From positions 1 to 64,000 of the forward strand of contig JAAEZZ010000005.1 in assembly GCA_018222605.1 (NCBI GenBank): 64,000 bases of DNA, in the 5' to 3' direction. The notes below the pieces were generated by a model. That model had not been told where the DNA came from. It made no database searches and was given only the letters and a program-made list of their open reading frames with translations. The number at the start of each line of letters is the position of its first letter. Position 1 is the first letter of the stretch. The DNA comes from Alphaproteobacteria bacterium. Lineage in GTDB: Bacteria; Pseudomonadota; Alphaproteobacteria; Caulobacterales; Hyphomonadaceae. Shown here piece after piece: positions 19,091 through 25,694 of this stretch. The position numbers were made by a program, and so were the translations under genes.

Positions 19091-19199
19091 GTTTGCGCTG
19101 TCGCCGCGTCAGCAGGGGAGGGCGAAAGAAACTGTCATGCTGGTGCGCTAGGCGGGCCTCACATCCTGTGTTTGTGAGTCCTTTCCGGAGACCTGCCCC

Positions 19200-20603
19200 A
19201 TGAAATTTCTGATGCCCCGTTCCCCGGCCGCACCGGCCACAGCTCTGGCGGGCCTGTTCGCCCTGCTGGCCGCCTGCGCGAATCAGCCTGCGGCAGAGCC
19301 TGCCGGGATCGCCGGCGTGGAGAGCGAATCGGCCAGTCTTGCTGAGCCGGTCGCAGAGCCGATGGCACCGGCCGACACCTATTTCACCATCGCCGTGTTG
19401 CCCGATACGCAGAACTATCTCGACTATACGCACCAGAAAGCCGAGGGCTTTCCCTTCGAGGCGAGCGAGATGTTCCTGGAACAGATGCAATATGTCGCCG
19501 ACAATCTGGAAAGCGCCGGCGGAGAGATCGCCTTCGTTTCTTCGCTGGGTGATGTGTGGCAGCATCAGACCAAGACCATGGATCCGGAGCATGCCGCGCG
19601 CGGCTTCAAGGCCGTACCGAACCCGATCATGGATTCCCATTTCGCGCCGACCGAAAAGGTGAAGACGGTAGAGATGCCGAAGGCGCATGAGGGCTTCAGC
19701 CTGATCGCCGGCAGGACGCCATTCTCCGTCGTGCCGGGCAATCATGACTATGACGCGATGTGGACCGATTCGAAATTTCCGCCCGCGGCCAAGGGCCCGG
19801 CGGATATTGACCCCACCGATTTGAAAACGTCTCTCGGCGTGCTGCATCCCGGCGGGCTGGAGAATTTCCGTTCGGTGTTTGGTGCAGACACCGATTTCTT
19901 CAAGGACAAGCCCTGGTATGTGGCCAGCCATGATGGCGGCGCCGACAGCGCGCAGATCTTCGAGGCGGGCGGCTATCGCTTCCTGCATATCGGCCTGCAA
20001 TTCGATCCGCCGAACGCGTCTCTGGAATGGGCCGCTGAGGTGATCGCGCAGTATAAGGGCCTGCCGACCATCATCTCCACGCATGACTATATGACCAAAG
20101 AGGGCGAGCGCCTTCCGAACCCGATTGTGGATGGCCATGCTGTGGACCCGCTGAACAACAGCCCGGAAATGGTCTGGGAGAAGCTGATCAGCCAGCAGGA
20201 CCAGATCTTTCTGGTTCTGTGCGGGCATGAGCATGGCCAGGCCTGGCGGGTGGACGAGAATGCCCATGGCCACAAGGTGTGGCAGGTGCTGGCCGACTAT
20301 CAGGACCGGGGACAGACGGCCATCGATGCCGGCGTGAAATCTGCCTGGCCGGTGGGCATTGGAGATGGCTGGATGCGCCTGATGAGTTTTGATTTCGGGG
20401 CCGAGGTACCGGTTCTGACGGTGGACACCTATTCGACCTATTATCGCAAGGACAGCCGCGACACGGCAGACTATGCCGTCTGGTACAAGGCCGCCGAGAA
20501 GCCAAATCTGAGCGATGAAGCGTTCCATGACGAGGATGACTACACGCTGAGCCTGGAAGATTTTCGGGCGCGATTTGACGAGACAGGTCGTGTCAAAAAC
20601 TAG
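19200..20603 (+). CDS. Metallophosphoesterase lipoprotein
   Basis: A 467-aa calcineurin-type phosphoesterase. The N-terminus is a lipoprotein signal with lipobox LLAAC (Cys about residue 25). The metal-binding signatures appear in order: IAVLPDTQNY (D-x-Q in place of D-x-H), SSLGDVWQH, VPGNHDYD (GNHD) and a C-terminal GHEHGQA. The D-x-Q start is found in a subgroup acting on extracytoplasmic substrates. Substrate unknown: phosphomonoesters, diesters or nucleotides are all possible. The gene is solitary, between two terminators. Confidence 0.8.
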   Translation: MKFLMPRSPAAPATALAGLFALLAACANQPAAEPAGIAGVESESASLAEPVAEPMAPADTYFTIAVLPDTQNYLDYTHQKAEGFPFEASEMFLEQMQYVADNLESAGGEIAFVSSLGDVWQHQTKTMDPEHAARGFKAVPNPIMDSHFAPTEKVKTVEMPKAHEGFSLIAGRTPFSVVPGNHDYDAMWTDSKFPPAAKGPADIDPTDLKTSLGVLHPGGLENFRSVFGADTDFFKDKPWYVASHDGGADSAQIFEAGGYRFLHIGLQFDPPNASLEWAAEVIAQYKGLPTIISTHDYMTKEGERLPNPIVDGHAVDPLNNSPEMVWEKLISQQDQIFLVLCGHEHGQAWRVDENAHGHKVWQVLADYQDRGQTAIDAGVKSAWPVGIGDGWMRLMSFDFGAEVPVLTVDTYSTYYRKDSRDTADYAVWYKAAEKPNLSDEAFHDEDDYTLSLEDFRARFDETGRVKN

Positions 20604-20647
20604 GCCAGAGCCTTGTGATACAAGGGAAACATGATTTTTTATATCAG

Positions 20648-20679
20648 TCCCCGGAGCATATGTTTCCGGGGATTTTTTT
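20648..20679 (+). terminator. Terminator after the metallophosphoesterase gene
   Basis: TCCCCGGA, 9-nt loop, TCCGGGGA, then TTTTTTT. Confidence 0.85.
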
Positions 20680-20689
20680 ATCTTTGGGG

Positions 20690-20718
20690 TTGACGCTGCC
20701 CGCGCCCTCCGTCATATG
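20690..20718 (+). promoter_or_regulatory. Candidate promoter upstream of the structured rtcB leader
   Basis: TTGACG followed 17 nt later by CATATG (weak -10). It lies just after the preceding terminator and would start a transcript near 20725. Confidence 0.4.
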
Positions 20719-20724
20719 GCGGCC

Positions 20725-20909
20725 TCAATCCACTCAGAGGACGGACCGATGAAACGGCCAGAACCAAACTTTCAAAGCGCAAATCGCAACCGGCTACCCG
20801 GTAGCGAGGGCTGCTGCATGGAGGTGAGTGGATAGGGCTGAGTGTCAGTCCGGGGCCGGGCAACCGGTCTTATGCCGCCCTCCGCGCGTTTACGCCCGGA
20901 GGTTTTTTT
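20725..20909 (+). ncRNA. Candidate structured RNA or attenuator leader before rtcB
   Basis: A stretch of about 185 nt bounded by a candidate promoter and a terminator. Seen in it: ATCCACTC (20728-20735) pairs exactly with GAGTGGAT (20826-20833) over 90 nt; inside are a GCTAC/GTAGC hairpin and a bulged stem around CCG-ATGAAA-CGG; further on is a six-pair hairpin capped by a GCAA tetraloop (20854-20869); it ends with a CCTCC...GGAGG hairpin and seven T. It could be a free small RNA or a leader that controls read-through into rtcB, which begins 76 nt later. A 28-codon open frame with AGAGGA ahead of it (20749-20835, MKRPEPNF...) lies within and could be a leader peptide. I do not recognise a known RNA class. 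Confidence 0.45.
20879..20909 (+). terminator. Terminator or attenuator upstream of rtcB
   Basis: CCTCC and GGAGG enclose a smaller GCG-TTTA-CGC stem and are followed by TTTTTTT. It lies 76 nt before the rtcB start. Confidence 0.75.
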
Positions 20910-20955
20910 ATGTCTTTCGAACCCGATGGAAACGCGTGGAGGGCTTGTCAGGAGG

Positions 20956-20976
20956 AGTCTGAGAAAAGAGCAGACT
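20956..20976 (+). other. Hairpin next to the rtcB ribosome site
   Basis: AGTCTG, 9-nt A/G loop, CAGACT, directly followed by TAAGGAACA and the rtcB ATG. It may affect access to the ribosome site. Confidence 0.4.
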
Positions 20977-20984
20977 AAGGAACA

Positions 20985-22196
20985 ATGAGCGATTTTGAAG
21001 TGATAGAAACCAGCGCTGGCGGGCGCATCAAGGCTTGGGTCAAGGGCGTACCGCTGGAGGCGCAAGCGCGCACCCAGCTGGAGAATGTGGCGGGTTTGCC
21101 GTTCATTCACAGCCATTTGGCCGTGATGCCGGATGTGCATTATGGTCGCGGCGCAACGGTCGGCTCGGTCATCCCCACGCAGGGCGCGATCATTCCTGCC
21201 GCTGTCGGGGTCGACATTGGCTGCGGGATGATGGCAATCCGCACCAGCCTTACGGCGAACGACCTGCCGGACAGCTTGTCGGCCATCCGTAGCGAGATCG
21301 AGCGCAAGGTGCCGGTTGGCAACGGACGCAGTGGCAACCACAAGGAAGCCCCTGCGCGGGCGGCCACGGCCCTGAAGGCTTCTGGCCTGGCGGACAGGCT
21401 GGATGTGATCCTGAAGAAGCATCGGCGTATTCAGCGCACGGCATTTGCCAAGCAGCTCGGCACGCTGGGCGGCGGAAACCACTTTATCGAGCTGTGTCTG
21501 GATGAAGCGGACCGCGTCTGGGTGATGCTTCATTCCGGCTCTCGCGGGACGGGGAACATCCTCGGCACCTATTTCATTCAGGAAGCCCGTGAGGCCCTGG
21601 AGAAACGTGTTCTGAGCTATCATGTGCCGGACAAGGATCTCGCCTTCTTTGTGGAAGGAGAGGCATTGTTCGACGAATACACCGAAGCGGTCAGCTGGGC
21701 GCAGGATTATGCCCGCCTGAACCGCGAGGTGATGATGGACCGTGTACTGTTTACCCTGCGTGAGCATTTTCCGGCCTTTGCGCTGGAGAAGGAAGCGGTG
21801 AACTGCCACCACAATTATGTGGAGCGGGAACACCATTTCGGGGCAGATGTCTGGGTTACCCGGAAGGGCGCCGTGCGCGCCGGGAAGGATGAACTGGGCA
21901 TCATTCCGGGATCGATGGGGGCGAAATCCTTCATTGTTCGCGGGAAGGGACATGCGGACTCTTTCTGCTCCTGCTCCCACGGAGCAGGGCGGGCCATGAG
22001 CCGGGGTGAAGCCAAACGGCGGTTCTCTGTCGAGGATCACCTTGCGGCGACCGAAGGTGTCGAATGCCGGAAGGACAAGGGTGTGATCGATGAGACCCCC
22101 ATGGCCTATAAGGATATCGACAGCGTCATGGCCGCGCAGACAGATCTTGTGGAAGTGGTTCACACCCTGAAACAGGTCGTGTGCGTGAAGGGCTGA
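20985..22196 (+). CDS. rtcB: RNA-splicing ligase RtcB
   Basis: A 403-aa RtcB. These enzymes join RNA 2',3'-cyclic phosphate (or 3'-phosphate) ends to 5'-OH ends, using GTP, Mn2+ and a covalent histidine-GMP. The whole motif series is present: DVHYGRGATVGSV, VGVDIGCGM (metal Cys), GGGNHFIEL, MLHSGSRG, HNYVEREHH, IIPGSMGAKSFI and SCSHGAGR, whose His is the guanylylated residue. AAGGA precedes the start. No rtcA, rtcR or archease gene is nearby; instead a structured leader lies upstream and a PcfJ-like gene downstream on the same strand. Likely role: repair of cleaved tRNA, rRNA or another structured RNA. Confidence 0.93.
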   Translation: MSDFEVIETSAGGRIKAWVKGVPLEAQARTQLENVAGLPFIHSHLAVMPDVHYGRGATVGSVIPTQGAIIPAAVGVDIGCGMMAIRTSLTANDLPDSLSAIRSEIERKVPVGNGRSGNHKEAPARAATALKASGLADRLDVILKKHRRIQRTAFAKQLGTLGGGNHFIELCLDEADRVWVMLHSGSRGTGNILGTYFIQEAREALEKRVLSYHVPDKDLAFFVEGEALFDEYTEAVSWAQDYARLNREVMMDRVLFTLREHFPAFALEKEAVNCHHNYVEREHHFGADVWVTRKGAVRAGKDELGIIPGSMGAKSFIVRGKGHADSFCSCSHGAGRAMSRGEAKRRFSVEDHLAATEGVECRKDKGVIDETPMAYKDIDSVMAAQTDLVEVVHTLKQVVCVKG

Positions 22197-22250
22197 TAAG
22201 GCCTGGTCGTTGCAGAATGTGACGGCCTGTGCCTGCCAGTAAAAGCCAGA

Positions 22251-22286
22251 CCTGACAGGCTATCCGCTGACGGATGGCCTGTCAGG
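22251..22286 (+). ncRNA. Long RNA hairpin between rtcB and the PcfJ-like gene
   Basis: CCTGACAGGC-T-ATCCG, loop CTGA, CGGAT-G-GCCTGTCAGG: sixteen consecutive pairs counting one U-G, loop of four. No T run follows, so it is not a standard terminator. It begins 55 nt after the rtcB stop, in a 274-bp gap that also holds the hairpins at 22333-22354 and 22419-22452. Confidence 0.5.
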
Positions 22287-22332
22287 CAAGCGAGAGAAGA
22301 TGAGATGATGCAGAGTTGTAGAGACACATACA

Positions 22333-22354
22333 GCTCCTCGCAAAGGCGGGGAGC
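22333..22354 (+). ncRNA. Second hairpin in the rtcB-PcfJ gap
   Basis: GCTCCTCGC, AAAG loop, GCGGGGAGC: nine pairs including one U-G. Again there is no T run. Together with its neighbours it makes most of the gap capable of folding. Confidence 0.45.
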
Positions 22355-22418
22355 GCTGTCAGCGGCGCCCGCGCTATGGCCGGTCGTCTCCTGATACTGA
22401 GATAATCCTGAAGTTTCA

Positions 22419-22452
22419 TGATCCGGGACAAGGAAATTCTGTTTCCGGATCA
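22419..22452 (+). promoter_or_regulatory. Inverted repeat before the PcfJ-like gene
   Basis: TGATCCGG and CCGGATCA, 8 bp, 18-nt spacer, ending five bases before an exceptionally strong AAAGGAGGTG ribosome site. It could be an operator or an RNA switch on that site. Confidence 0.45.
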
Positions 22453-22470
22453 AGCGAAAGGAGGTGGATC

Positions 22471-23550
22471 ATGGGCACGCTCATGACCCGCGCGGGTGTC
22501 TTGTCTCGTGGCAAGGCGCCCGCACCAACGCCTTTGCTGGTGTTCATTGCCGGGCCGCATGCGGACCGGGTTGCCCATTTCTGGCCCGCGCCACATGCCG
22601 GCTTTTTTGCCTTGCCGACGGCGCGGCGTCATGCGGCGGCGATCCTGTTGCACCGGCGCTGGACTGATCCCGGCGGTATGGAGCTGGACGTTGTGCACGC
22701 GGTGGAGCGTGCCCGCGACGCTGACCTTGCCCGCATTCTGATGCGCGGTGAGGCGCCGGGTGGCCTGATGAAGGCGCTCGGCCGTCTCGGCGAAGCGCTG
22801 TGGCAGGAAGAGGCGTATGACACCTTTCTGGCCCTGTTTGCCGATCCGGAAGCCGTCACCGTGTTGCGGCACATGCCGCAAATCGAGGCAGATCAGCTGA
22901 CCCTGATGCAGGCCCTTCCGACCGCACTGCGGGTGCCGGGCATCATCGCCCGCCTTCCGGAGCGCAAGGAGGCAGCGGAAGACCTGGCGGATGCCTATGC
23001 TCTGGCCCTGAAAATTCATGGGGCGGGGCATGGGCCTCACCTGGTCAAGCGCTGGCAACGGGCGGCGACGTCTGTCCGCCTGTTCGACATGGCGGCGGAA
23101 GCCCTGCAGCCGGCCGAGTTCGGCTCTGTGCTCGCGCCGCCGCGTCTGCCGGCAGCGTTCCATCCGGTTCGTTCCCGCAAGGCACTGGCCGAGATCGCGC
23201 TGGAGTTCCACAATTGCTTGCGGGACTTCACGGCCGATCTCTCCCTTGGGCGGATGGCAGTTTATGCCGTCCGCGAGCGGGGCAGCCCGCCAGTGGCTCT
23301 GGCCCTGCGTCAGGATCCGGCTGGTTGGCGGCTGGCAGAGGCAAAGTTGGCCCTGAACGACGATCTGGGTGATCCGCATTTGCGGCACCTGATTGACGTT
23401 CTGGGGGCGGCAGGCGTACGCACCGGCGAGTCCAGCTGGACGCTGGCAGACCGTCTGCACAAGCATGCCTGTCCGCACTGTGGGCCGGCCTATGTGCCCC
23501 ATCGGGCAGACTGGCGGGCCGGGCTGATGCTCGGCTCCCTGTGGGACTAG
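22471..23550 (+). CDS. PcfJ-like domain protein next to rtcB
   Basis: A 359-aa protein. Residues about 232-310 resemble the PcfJ core: RSRKALAEIALEFHNCL (HNC at 247-249), then AVYAVRERGSPPVALALRQDPAGWRLAEAKLALND, the usual alternation of a conserved His-x-Cys, a strand reporting on substrate and a terminal Asn. The N-terminal 220 residues are helical and not recognised. Near the C-terminus HKHACPHCGPAYVPH contains a CxxC that might bind zinc. PcfJ-like proteins were named from plasmids; their activity is unknown to me. No signal peptide or membrane segment. The start has a near-perfect Shine-Dalgarno. Position suggests a link to RtcB and the folded RNA in between (inference). Confidence 0.5.
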   Translation: MGTLMTRAGVLSRGKAPAPTPLLVFIAGPHADRVAHFWPAPHAGFFALPTARRHAAAILLHRRWTDPGGMELDVVHAVERARDADLARILMRGEAPGGLMKALGRLGEALWQEEAYDTFLALFADPEAVTVLRHMPQIEADQLTLMQALPTALRVPGIIARLPERKEAAEDLADAYALALKIHGAGHGPHLVKRWQRAATSVRLFDMAAEALQPAEFGSVLAPPRLPAAFHPVRSRKALAEIALEFHNCLRDFTADLSLGRMAVYAVRERGSPPVALALRQDPAGWRLAEAKLALNDDLGDPHLRHLIDVLGAAGVRTGESSWTLADRLHKHACPHCGPAYVPHRADWRAGLMLGSLWD

Positions 23551-23573
23551 ATAGGACGCGGCAAGGCAAAAGG

Positions 23574-23608
23574 CGCCCCCGGACCAAGTGGCCGGGGGCG
23601 TTTCTGTT
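23574..23608 (+). terminator. Terminator after the PcfJ-like gene
   Basis: CGCCCCCGG, 9-nt loop, CCGGGGGCG, then TTTCTGTTT. Confidence 0.8.
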
Positions 23609-23661
23609 TGTATCGGCCGGTGCGTCTGTGTATTCTGGGCAGACAGATAAGGGAGGTAAAC

Positions 23662-24258
23662 ATGGCCGACGGACACGATATGGGCGAACGCGCCAAATTC
23701 CGGGAAATGCTGGAAGGCTCAAAAGAAGACTGGGACATCATCGCGGCGAATTCCAAGGCCTTCAACAAGGGCCTCGCCAAGCGGGTGCTGGACCATTTGC
23801 GCTTGCTGGATGGAGATTTTGGTGGCTTCCCGATTGACCGGCTGGAGCACTCCCTGCAGACAGCGACACGGGCCCACCGGGATGGCCGGGACGAGGAATA
23901 TGTCGTCTGCGCGCTGCTGCATGACATTGGCGATACGCTGGGCAGTTATAACCATCCGGACGTTGCCGCCGCGATCCTGAAGCCTTTCGTCTCAGAGGCA
24001 AACCACTGGATGGTGGCCAATCATGGCGCATTTCAGGGCTATTATTTCTTCCATCATCTGGGGCTCGACCGGAATTTGCGCGAGCAGTTCAAGGACAGTC
24101 CGCACTATGAATATTGCGCGCAGTTCTGCCATTTGTATGACCAGGCTGCGTTTGATCCGAACTATGAGAGCGAGCCGCTGGAGTTTTTCGTACCCATGGT
24201 GGAGCGTGTTTTCTCCAAACCGAAAAATTCCATGTATCTCAAGGTAATGGAAGAATAA
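23662..24258 (+). CDS. HD-domain predicted metal-dependent hydrolase
   Basis: A 198-aa soluble protein with an HD-type metal centre: H63 in DRLEHSLQTATRA, H87-D88 in CALLHDIGDTLG and further His at NHPD and ANHWMVANHG. The arrangement resembles PhnZ/myo-inositol-oxygenase-like HD proteins more than c-di-GMP HD-GYP enzymes, as no GYP motif is present. It may be an oxygenase or a phosphohydrolase; substrate unknown. The start is set at MADGHDMGE because GGGAGG lies eight bases before it. Its own terminator separates it from the cellulose operon. Confidence 0.65.
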   Translation: MADGHDMGERAKFREMLEGSKEDWDIIAANSKAFNKGLAKRVLDHLRLLDGDFGGFPIDRLEHSLQTATRAHRDGRDEEYVVCALLHDIGDTLGSYNHPDVAAAILKPFVSEANHWMVANHGAFQGYYFFHHLGLDRNLREQFKDSPHYEYCAQFCHLYDQAAFDPNYESEPLEFFVPMVERVFSKPKNSMYLKVMEE

Positions 24259-24332
24259 TCCGAGGCAAGCTCTTTCGCAAAGGGTGGGCCCGTCAGGTCG
24301 CTTTGGGGCGAACCTGCAATTAACCCGATAGA

Positions 24333-24372
24333 GGGTTGTGTTTCCTGAAGTTTCAGGATCGCAGCCCTTTTT
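24333..24372 (+). terminator. Terminator after the HD-domain gene
   Basis: Outer stem GGGTTG/CAGCCC (one G-U) and inner stem TCCTGAA-GT-TTCAGGA, then TTTTT. The inner arm matches 17 of 18 bases with 22406-22423. Confidence 0.75.
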
Positions 24373-24445
24373 CGTGCGCTCTTTCTAAAGCGCGCAGATT
24401 TGCCCGTGCAGGGTATGCCGGACGGCAAGATTCCCGATAATGAAG

Positions 24446-24463
24446 TGTTAGTCATGACTAACA
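24446..24463. promoter_or_regulatory. 18-bp perfect palindrome, candidate operator of the cellulose operon
   Basis: TGTTAGTCATGACTAACA is a perfect 18-bp palindrome about 150 bp before the first cellulose gene. Its spacing and symmetry fit a dimeric TetR- or MarR-type repressor. Its right end overlaps a possible -35 (CTAACA, 17 nt before TATACA at 24481). The rest of the 24259-24616 gap shows no other gene. Confidence 0.55.
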
Positions 24464-24616
24464 AAACCTTAACTGATTTCTATACAGATAAATTGTATTC
24501 AGGCGTATGTTAACCAAGCCGGAGGCCTTTTGAGCGTGCCCATCCTGCCGTGTCGTAACGCGGCGTTAAGTGTACTTATGGTACCCAAAAGCTTAACGAT
24601 AACAATGGTGATGGAC

Positions 24617-24964
24617 ATGAGAAACGACGCACGCGCTTTGCTCGAAAAGCTCAGTCGGCAAGATTTCCGGTACAAGCAATTTGAAGATCCCTATACGGAT
24701 ATGGAGCTGTGGCCTGTATTCGAAGCGCTTCTCAAGGATGAGCGCATTACCGGTAATGGGGGCAACAATGTCGAGGCTAAACGTCTGCCGGAGCCTCGCC
24801 GGGCTGCGGTAGAAAGGCGGCCCGCGCCGTCCAAACCGGCAGGCAGTTTCCTGGGGCAGTATTCTGCGCCGCAGGCATCGGCTGCGAACGAACCGGGACG
24901 GCCTCAAGGTGATGCTGTCGACTTGCGGAACTTCCTTGGCAAACTGGGGCAGGCAAAATCATGA
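24617..24964 (+). CDS. Small cellulose-operon protein, BcsO/BcsP/BcsR-like
   Basis: A 115-aa soluble protein. Its conserved-looking part is the first 45 residues (LLEKLSRQDFRYKQFEDPYTDMELWPVFEALL), followed by a Pro/Ala/Arg-rich flexible stretch and a short end helix (DLRNFLGKLGQ). Small, partly disordered proteins of this kind precede bcsQ in several cellulose operons (BcsO, BcsP, BcsR) and regulate synthase assembly; I cannot say which one this is. The start is uncertain: ATGs at 24605, 24611 and 24617 lack a ribosome site, whereas TTG 24530 or GTG 24536 follow GGAGG and would add 27-29 residues. Stop overlaps bcsQ (ATGA). Confidence 0.55.
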   Translation: MRNDARALLEKLSRQDFRYKQFEDPYTDMELWPVFEALLKDERITGNGGNNVEAKRLPEPRRAAVERRPAPSKPAGSFLGQYSAPQASAANEPGRPQGDAVDLRNFLGKLGQAKS

Positions 24965-25692
24965 CCATTATTGCAGTACACTCTCCCAAGGGCGGTAGTG
25001 GCAGCACGCTGATTGCAGCGCGGCTGGCGATGTCGTTTACGAGCCGTGGCAGGCCCGTGACGGTCGTCGACTACACGCGTCAGGACACGCTGAAGCTGCA
25101 CTTTGGAATGGTGCCTTCACAGACGATCCAGCCATGGCGGGGCGCTGAGGCGGATGCGCCGGTGGTTGGCGGCGTGCGTCTCGTGAAAGGGTATGGCAGC
25201 CATATGGCACCGGAACAACTGATCCAGGACTTTTCGGGCGGCGACAAAAGCCAATTGTTCATTCTGGACATCTCGTCTTCCGATCTGGAAGTGCGCCGGG
25301 AGGTCAGCCAGTTTGCCGATCTCAATCTGTGTGTTCTGGAGCCGACACCTGCGGCGCTGACCAGCCTGACGCTTCTGGATGAAGGCCAGTCTGTCCGGGA
25401 GCTGCAGAATTTCGCTGTCGTACTGAACCGTGTGGACGAGCAATACAAACTGTCGCGCCATTGCCGACGCTTCCTGGCCGAACTGCTGGGCGAGCAATAT
25501 TTCGGCATTGTGCGCCGGGATGAGGCCGTCAATGAAGCGCTGGCCCAATTCGAAGTTCTGGAGAAATTTGCGCCGCATAGTGTGGTGCTGCGCGATGTGA
25601 CGGCGCTGACCAACATGATCGAGGCTTATCTGAAGGGTGAACCTGTGGTTGGCTCTGAAGGCGTGGACGCACCCGCGCGGCGGGCGGTCTGA
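24961..25692 (+). CDS. bcsQ: Cellulose biosynthesis ParA/MinD-like ATPase BcsQ
   Basis: A 243-aa member of the BcsQ (YhjQ) branch of MinD/ParA ATPases. The deviant Walker A reads PKGGSGSTL: the first signature Lys (K10) is kept, but the second, P-loop Lys is Ser15. E. coli BcsQ, as I recall it, also lacks that second Lys (RGGVGTTT). Further landmarks are VVDYTRQDTLKLHFG after the loop and FILDISSSDLEVR for Walker B. BcsQ helps assemble or polarly place the synthase at the inner membrane. Three-base gap before bcsAB. Confidence 0.8.
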   Translation: MTIIAVHSPKGGSGSTLIAARLAMSFTSRGRPVTVVDYTRQDTLKLHFGMVPSQTIQPWRGAEADAPVVGGVRLVKGYGSHMAPEQLIQDFSGGDKSQLFILDISSSDLEVRREVSQFADLNLCVLEPTPAALTSLTLLDEGQSVRELQNFAVVLNRVDEQYKLSRHCRRFLAELLGEQYFGIVRRDEAVNEALAQFEVLEKFAPHSVVLRDVTALTNMIEAYLKGEPVVGSEGVDAPARRAV

Positions 25693-25694
25693 TT

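Noticed and set aside
18741..20528. 595-aa minus-strand frame over rplQ and the metallophosphoesterase
   Set aside because: Crosses a strong terminator and two real genes; composition typical of a shadow frame.
20749..20835. Amino-acid attenuation peptide
   Set aside because: The 28-residue frame shows no run of a single amino acid such as Trp, His or Leu; kept only as a possible leader frame.
20772..22163. 463-aa minus-strand frame over rtcB
   Set aside because: Antisense to a gene with a complete catalytic motif set; no motifs of its own.
23662..24258. HD-domain protein as a c-di-GMP phosphodiesterase controlling cellulose
   Set aside because: No GYP motif or HD-GYP length, and its own terminator separates it from the cellulose operon.
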